DNA of 9,653 nucleotides from an uncultured Candidatus Melainabacteria bacterium. Its GTDB lineage: Bacteria > Cyanobacteriota > Vampirovibrionia > Gastranaerophilales > Gastranaerophilaceae. Below the pieces are notes generated by a model, which had not been told where the DNA came from, searched no databases, and saw nothing but the letters and a program-made list of their open reading frames with translations. Positions 5,399 through 9,653 of this stretch are shown here, piece by piece. Both the position numbers and the translations under genes were made by a program. The stretch is taken from assembly GCA_934747325.1 (NCBI GenBank), contig CAKVGW010000060.1, positions 1 to 9,653 of the forward strand, given 5' to 3'. Position 1 is the first letter of the stretch; every line of letters begins with the position of its first letter.

Positions 5399-5534
5399 AG
5401 TAGTACCACCTTGTTACCACTATAAATTGTGATTTCATACATAGCTATTCAACCATCAATTATAAAAATTCACAGCAAACATTAGAATAAAGTTCTAGTT
5501 TACTGTAACAGTTAAGTATTATTTGTGCTCCTTT

Positions 5535-5562
5535 TTAACTAAATAAAATGTAGAGTTATAAA
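5535..5562 (+). promoter_or_regulatory. Candidate promoter for rfbD-dxr
   Basis: TTAACT (5535-5540) and TATAAA (5557-5562) are spaced 16 bases apart in the divergent spacer 5399-5611, placing a transcript start near 5569 and a leader of about 40 bases. An 11-base palindrome, ACTGT-A-ACAGT (5502-5512), lies just upstream and could be an operator. The region is AT-rich, so chance matches are likely. Confidence 0.35.
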
Positions 5563-5611
5563 TATACAAACATTTATATTTATGCTAAAATCACATAAAA
5601 GAGGAGTTATC

Positions 5612-6436
5612 ATGAAAGTTCTTGTGACGGGTGCAAATGGCATGTTGGGTCAGGATTTATGTCCAATATTAGAAGATAATGGATTTGAAGTAATAGAAAC
5701 AAATCATACTGATTTAGATATTACAAATGAATTAATGATACAAAGAGTCTTTGATGAAGTCCATCCTAATTACGTAATAAATTGTGCTGCTTATACCAAT
5801 GTAGATAAAGCTGAAACAGAAAAAGAACTGGCAGAAAAAGTTAATGCTCTTGGTACTGAATTAATTGCCAAAGCTTGTGCAAGACTAGATATACCTTTAC
5901 TTTATGTATCAACAGATTACGTTTTTAATGGAGAAAAGCAAAGTTCGTATTTAACTACTGATGCTCCAGACCCTATTAATTATTATGGTTTAACCAAATA
6001 TCAAGGAGAAGAAGCTATTAAAAAATCTTGTAACAAATATTTTATTACAAGAACAAGCTGGCTTTATGGTCATCATGGCAAAAATTTTGTTGAAACAATG
6101 ATATCGCTAAAAGATAAAGAGGTTCTAAAAGTAGTTGATGACCAAATCGGTTGTCCGACTTGGACTGTAGAACTAGCTACTGCAATAACAAAGCTTTTAC
6201 AAACAGAAAATTACGGAACATACCACGTTTGCGGTTCAGGTTCAACCAGTTGGTACGGTTTTGCAAAGGAAATATTTGAATATCTTGGATTGGATGTTAA
6301 TCTGCAACCTTGCAAAACTTCAGAATTTCCAAGACCTGCTAAACGCCCTCGTTACAGTGTAATGGAAAATAATAAAATTTGTAGATTTTGGAAAGACGCA
6401 CTTCACGATTATTTAGATTTGAGAATAGAGGAATAA
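5612..6436 (+). CDS. rfbD: dTDP-4-dehydrorhamnose reductase
   Basis: This 274-residue enzyme of the extended-SDR/RmlD family reduces dTDP-4-dehydro-L-rhamnose to dTDP-L-rhamnose, the last step of the sugar-nucleotide route that feeds cell-surface polysaccharide. The NAD(P) loop is VTGANGMLGQDL (5-16). NCAAYTNVDKAE (57-68) and VSTDYVFNG (99-107) are family blocks, and the catalytic pair is Tyr125/Lys129 in NYYGLTKYQGEE. RTSWLYG (147-153) and the C-terminal RPRYSVMEN (245-253) are also typical. I chose ATG 5612 because GAGGAG (5601-5606) sits five bases before it and the protein then begins MKVLVTGANG; an ATG at 5582 would add ten unconserved residues. The usual partners rfbA, rfbB and rfbC are not in the window. 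Its TAA is one base from the dxr ATG. Confidence 0.93.
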   Translation: MKVLVTGANGMLGQDLCPILEDNGFEVIETNHTDLDITNELMIQRVFDEVHPNYVINCAAYTNVDKAETEKELAEKVNALGTELIAKACARLDIPLLYVSTDYVFNGEKQSSYLTTDAPDPINYYGLTKYQGEEAIKKSCNKYFITRTSWLYGHHGKNFVETMISLKDKEVLKVVDDQIGCPTWTVELATAITKLLQTENYGTYHVCGSGSTSWYGFAKEIFEYLGLDVNLQPCKTSEFPRPAKRPRYSVMENNKICRFWKDALHDYLDLRIEE

Positions 6437-6437
6437 A

Positions 6438-7544
6438 ATGAAAAAGAAAATAAGCATATTGGGTTCAACTGGTTCAATCGGCAGACAAGCGCTTGAAGTA
6501 ATCGAAAAACTTCAAGATAAATTTGAAATCATAGCTTTAACGGCAGGCTCTAATATAGAACTTTTAAATGAACAAATTAAAAAATTTAAACCCAAATATG
6601 CTTATGCAGAGCAAATAAATAAAATTGAAGGCGCAAAACCTTTGAGTCTAGAAGAAATTTGCTCAAATAAAGAAAATGATATTATTTTAGTAGCTGTTTC
6701 CGGTCGAATAGGCTTAAAACCAACAATTACTGCAATTAATAACGGGATTGACATTGCTTTAGCAAACAAAGAAACACTTGTTATGGCCGGTGATATAGTT
6801 ATGCCCCTGGCTAAAGAAAAAGGCGTTAAAATTGTTCCGGTAGATAGTGAACACTGCGCTATCCACCAATGTATTAAAAATATTGCGCAAGTTGACAAAT
6901 TAATAATTACAGCTTCTGGCGGACCATTTTTGAAAAAAACTGTTGAAGACATGAAAAATGCAACAGTTGAACAAGCTTTAGCTCACCCTCGTTGGAATAT
7001 GGGACGTAAGATTACCGTAGACAGTGCAACTCTTATGAACAAAGGCTTAGAAGTTATTGAAGCACATCATTTGTTTAACATGAATTATGATGATATACAA
7101 GTTGTTGTTCACCCACAAAGTATTGTGCATTCAGCAATTGAATATGTTGATGGTAGCGTAATTGCACAATTAGGTCTTCCGAGCATGCATATTCCTATTC
7201 AGTATGCAATTACTTATCCCGAAAGGTATGAAGGTATAAAATCTAAGAGTTTTAGTTTTGCAGAAATCGCACGTTTAGATTTTGAAGAACCTGATTGGAA
7301 TAAATTCAAAGCCCTTAAATTGGCCTATGATGCAGGAAGAATAGGTGGTTCTGCAACTGTATGCTTAAATGCTTCTAACGAAGAAGCTGTATTTGCGTTC
7401 TTAAAAGGTCAAATCAAATTATTTGATATTATTGACTCAGTTGAAAAGATGATGGCAAAACACATAGTTGTAAAAAATCCTAATATTGACGAAATATTTG
7501 CAATTGATGAAGAAATAAGACGTAAAACAAAAGAATTATTTTAA
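6438..7544 (+). CDS. dxr: 1-deoxy-D-xylulose 5-phosphate reductoisomerase
   Basis: This 368-residue enzyme carries out the first committed step of the MEP isoprenoid pathway, converting DXP to 2-C-methyl-D-erythritol 4-phosphate with NADPH and a divalent metal. The NADPH loop is LGSTGSIGRQALE (8-20), and ALANKETLV (107-115) is the family motif. The metal ligands are Asp136 and Glu138 in PVDSEH and Glu205 in MNKGLE. The substrate loop is ASGGPF (159-164), with HPRWNMGRKITVDSATLMN at 183-201 and VVHPQSIVHS at 223-232. After DSEH the protein reads CAIHQC, where relatives usually have (S/N)AIFQ. The length is at the short end for the family but all domains are present. The AGAGGA site lies inside the end of rfbD, so the two genes are probably cotranscribed. 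Confidence 0.96.
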   Translation: MKKKISILGSTGSIGRQALEVIEKLQDKFEIIALTAGSNIELLNEQIKKFKPKYAYAEQINKIEGAKPLSLEEICSNKENDIILVAVSGRIGLKPTITAINNGIDIALANKETLVMAGDIVMPLAKEKGVKIVPVDSEHCAIHQCIKNIAQVDKLIITASGGPFLKKTVEDMKNATVEQALAHPRWNMGRKITVDSATLMNKGLEVIEAHHLFNMNYDDIQVVVHPQSIVHSAIEYVDGSVIAQLGLPSMHIPIQYAITYPERYEGIKSKSFSFAEIARLDFEEPDWNKFKALKLAYDAGRIGGSATVCLNASNEEAVFAFLKGQIKLFDIIDSVEKMMAKHIVVKNPNIDEIFAIDEEIRRKTKELF

Positions 7545-8779
7545 TTTAAAGAGTTTAAGTATTTGGCTAAACCTTCTCCCATTGAAAAACAAGAAGGTAT
7601 AATTCTTAGTGCTCCTTGCGCCTCAAAGTCAGTTGAAATGCAACGTCCGACTACAAAAAGATTATCTTTTACAATAAGAGATTCTATTGGCAATTGATAC
7701 TCTTGATAAACTTTTTCAAGCTTTGATGAATCTTTTTTGTCTGAATGAATATCAATAGGGTAATTAGATATTACAACCGGATAATCGAACTTTTTGCCGC
7801 TCTTCAAATCTTCTTGTGTGTATATGTATTTTCCCTTAACACGATTGGAAACACGTACCCCTAGAGAATTTGCGATGTTTGATATATAAGAATTCTCAAA
7901 ACCTTTCAGATATTTTTTGCAAAAATTTGAAAGTCTAAATATGCTTGCACGTCCCTCTACATAAGGGTTTTGAGGATTTAACAATCGAGGACAGTTGAAA
8001 GCAATAGAATCTGACGTTCCAGCTACTGAAAATAGTTGAAAATAGTTGGAATCCGCTTCTGTTATAACTCCATCTTCAATAGCCTGCTTAAACAAAGGCT
8101 TTAAAGCCCAATTTCTGCCAGTATCCCATGTGTATGCCGTTGATAAATAAGTTTTACCATCCACAACACAGCTCGTTGTGACATCTCTATCTTTATCAAA
8201 TTCCATAATCCAATTAGAAAATTTTTCGACATCAACCCCCGACATAATAAATCTTAAATTTATTGGTTGATATTTTTTTTCTAAAAATTCACAATTTAAT
8301 TTTTCACAAATTTTTGCATCGCCTGTCGCATCTACTAGATATGCCGTTTCGATAGGGTGTGATAATGTATTGCCACAATGAAATAATTTATTGTTATTTA
8401 TCGTTACGATATATGACGATAAATTTTCTTCTACTTTTTTTACTTCTGATTCAAATCTAATTTCGACATGTGCTTCCTGCATCATTTCATCAAGTACAAT
8501 TTTTGTCAGCTCAGGATTAAACCATCCTTTATTGCCGTCAGAATATGTTATTGCCCCGTCGATTGAGTGTAATTTATTATATAAAGAATCAAAAAACTCA
8601 GTATTTATCGCATTATCAGAGGTTTTCATAGCCGGAACAACCAAAGCAGAAGTAATTGAGCCGCCTAAAAAAGAGTTCTTTTCTATTAATAAAACTTTTA
8701 ACCCTAATTTTCCTGCAATATAGGCACAAGCACATCCAGCAGTTCCGCCTCCGACAATAGTTACATCGTACTTATTCAT
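7541..8779 (-). CDS. FAD-dependent oxidoreductase (FAD_oxidored, PF12831-like)
   Basis: This is a 412-residue soluble flavoprotein. The N-terminal Rossmann loop is TIVGGGTAGCACAYIAGKLG (7-26), with VLLIEK ending at acidic Glu33 and FLGGSIT after it. YLVDATGDAKIC is the usual mid-protein FAD contact. A block reading RVSNRVKGKYIYTQEDL and then YPIDIH is characteristic of the PF12831 family. The C-terminal FAD-binding run (about 376-412) contains VGRCISTDFEAQGALR and CFSMGEGLAKYL. The substrate is unknown for most members. Its ATG overlaps the end of the methyltransferase gene by eight bases, with AGAGG upstream, so the two are translated together. Its stop shares TTAA with the dxr stop. It might provide a redox step linked to the neighbour's tRNA modification, but this is inference. 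Confidence 0.85.
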   Translation of the reverse strand: MNKYDVTIVGGGTAGCACAYIAGKLGLKVLLIEKNSFLGGSITSALVVPAMKTSDNAINTEFFDSLYNKLHSIDGAITYSDGNKGWFNPELTKIVLDEMMQEAHVEIRFESEVKKVEENLSSYIVTINNNKLFHCGNTLSHPIETAYLVDATGDAKICEKLNCEFLEKKYQPINLRFIMSGVDVEKFSNWIMEFDKDRDVTTSCVVDGKTYLSTAYTWDTGRNWALKPLFKQAIEDGVITEADSNYFQLFSVAGTSDSIAFNCPRLLNPQNPYVEGRASIFRLSNFCKKYLKGFENSYISNIANSLGVRVSNRVKGKYIYTQEDLKSGKKFDYPVVISNYPIDIHSDKKDSSKLEKVYQEYQLPIESLIVKDNLFVVGRCISTDFEAQGALRIIPSCFSMGEGLAKYLNSLN

Positions 8780-9653
8780 TCTCTCTACCTCTCAATTTAA
8801 TATATTTAGACGAACACATCAACGTGCTGTGTCTATATTCGTATTCTCTAAGTTCTAAAATATCTTTGCTGTCAAAAGATAAATTCGGGTCATGATAAGG
8901 AATTCCGGCCTTAGTTAGGCACAAACCAAGCTCGTAATTATTCAACGGGTATTTAATTCTTGATTTATCTTTAGACGCAATTGTACCTATAAACTTTTTG
9001 TTTTTCTCATTATAAATCTTTCCAACGAAAAAATTATTTTCCAAAAGAGTGTTTCTAACTTGTACCGAATTAGAATAAGTCATAAGTACACCATTTGGAG
9101 CAAGTTTTTTGTACAACTCAGCTATAAATTCCATAGACCAAAGTTGAGGTGCTTTAGTATATGTAAATGCGTCTAGGAATATGCAGTCATATTGCTCGTT
9201 TAATTCTAAAATAGTCTTTCGAGCATCATTTATCCAAAAATTTAACGTAATAAAGCTCTCAATAGCCTTAAAATCCATTTTTTTATTCCGTTTCGATAAA
9301 TGGTCATAATATATATTATGTAAAAAGGTCGATAAAAAACTATTAGATGACTTATTATACCCCCATTTTTGATTAAACTTGGCATATTTTATAAGAGATT
9401 TTTCAAAAAATCTCTTATTTTTATTTTCTCGAAGAATTTCTTTTAAATTTTTGTCGGGATAATCAGATCCAAATTTCTCTGCAAGAGAATTTAAAATTAT
9501 ATAGTTAACAAAAGGATTAACTTTGTACTCTTTTTCAATATGCATATTTCTAAATTTTATATCCAAAAGCTCATTAATTTCTTTTCTGTTCTTAGGTAAA
9601 AAATAAGACATTAAATCAGAAAACAAATCTTTGAGTTTATAATAAGAATCAAA
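8772..9653 (-). CDS. MnmC-like (DUF752) SAM-dependent methyltransferase, 5' end outside window
   Basis: The minus-strand frame stays open to the right edge, so the N-terminus is missing; 293 codons are visible and the TTG at 9626 need not be the start. The C-terminal half matches the MnmC(m)/DUF752 family: WINDARKTILEL (the GDAR block), CIFLDAFTYTKAPQLWSMEF (FLD.F.P...P.LW), LAPNGVLMTYSNSVQVRNTL (GG.L.TYS....VR..L), FIGTIASKD, and GIPYHDPNLS (VPYRDP.L). The SAM-binding glycine motif is not visible and should lie upstream of the edge. Family members methylate nm5U34 to mnm5U34 in the tRNA wobble position. The FAD oxidoreductase gene follows with an eight-base overlap. The family call is good; the exact substrate is inferred. 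Confidence 0.8.
   Translation of the reverse strand, partial: FDSYYKLKDLFSDLMSYFLPKNRKEINELLDIKFRNMHIEKEYKVNPFVNYIILNSLAEKFGSDYPDKNLKEILRENKNKRFFEKSLIKYAKFNQKWGYNKSSNSFLSTFLHNIYYDHLSKRNKKMDFKAIESFITLNFWINDARKTILELNEQYDCIFLDAFTYTKAPQLWSMEFIAELYKKLAPNGVLMTYSNSVQVRNTLLENNFFVGKIYNEKNKKFIGTIASKDKSRIKYPLNNYELGLCLTKAGIPYHDPNLSFDSKDILELREYEYRHSTLMCSSKYIKLRGRENE
9391..9418. repeat. 28-bp near-perfect palindrome inside the methyltransferase gene
   Basis: ATAAGAGATTTTT (9391-9403) and AAAAATCTCTTAT (9406-9418) are perfect reverse complements around a two-base centre. It lies in coding sequence and encodes roughly NKRFFEKSLI on the minus strand. A palindrome this long would form a stable mRNA hairpin or a DNA cruciform. 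In AT-rich coding DNA it may be chance. Confidence 0.6.

Noticed and set aside
5582..5611. Upstream ATG start for rfbD
   Set aside because: The ten added residues are not family-like, and GAGGAG sits at correct spacing for the ATG at 5612.
6602..6952. Minus-strand open frame of 116 codons within dxr
   Set aside because: It is a shadow of the conserved dxr frame with no ribosome site or recognisable domain.
8027..8046. Tandem 10-bp repeat TGAAAATAGT in the FAD oxidoreductase gene as a phase-variation switch
   Set aside because: Only two units, within conserved-looking coding sequence; too few for a typical slippage switch, most likely chance.

Overview
The window is low-GC DNA (roughly 30% by eye) with standard genetic code, Shine-Dalgarno starts and short intergenic gaps. 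It holds nine genes on both strands, two of them cut by the window edges. The gene set suggests a non-photosynthetic relative of Cyanobacteria (Vampirovibrionia/Gastranaerophilales type). The reasons are a Tic20-like membrane protein coupled to a TPR protein, a cyanobacterial-style MnmC/DUF752 methyltransferase, a secreted protein built of 'LE..(F/Y)G' repeats, and a calpain-like protein. This taxonomic call is inference and could be wrong.

Layout. At 1-588 is the 3' end of a sensor histidine kinase. At 589-833 is a convergent gap with two A/T hairpins and a GC-rich multi-hairpin repeat (copy 1). At 834-1607 (-) is a calpain-like cysteine-peptidase-like protein. A divergent spacer at 1608-1764 carries a promoter, an 11-bp tandem repeat and a GGGAGA/GATGAGG palindromic mini-element. 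At 1765-4110 is a probable operon: rpiB, rsfS, a nine-TPR protein and a Tic20-like membrane protein that starts at TTG. At 4111-4495 is a second convergent gap of about 385 bases. It holds a second mini-element, an inverted copy of the multi-hairpin repeat, and two A/T hairpins. At 4496-5398 (-) is the secreted LE-FG repeat protein. At 5612-7544 (+) rfbD and dxr are one base apart. At 7541-9653 (-) an MnmC-like methyltransferase (cut by the right edge) and an FAD oxidoreductase overlap, and they meet dxr tail to tail in a shared TTAA.

How the genes fit together. Most genes are housekeeping: pentose phosphate isomerase, ribosome silencing, dTDP-rhamnose synthesis, MEP isoprenoid synthesis and probable tRNA wobble modification. 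The least explained material is between the genes. Two GC-rich repeats of about 100 bases lie in opposite orientation, both in tail-to-tail intergenic regions. Their hairpin arms differ by compensatory changes, so the fold is kept while the sequence drifts. Two GGGAGA mini-elements with unrelated central stems are nested inside them, also in opposite orientation. No phage, CRISPR, transposase or toxin-antitoxin genes were seen.
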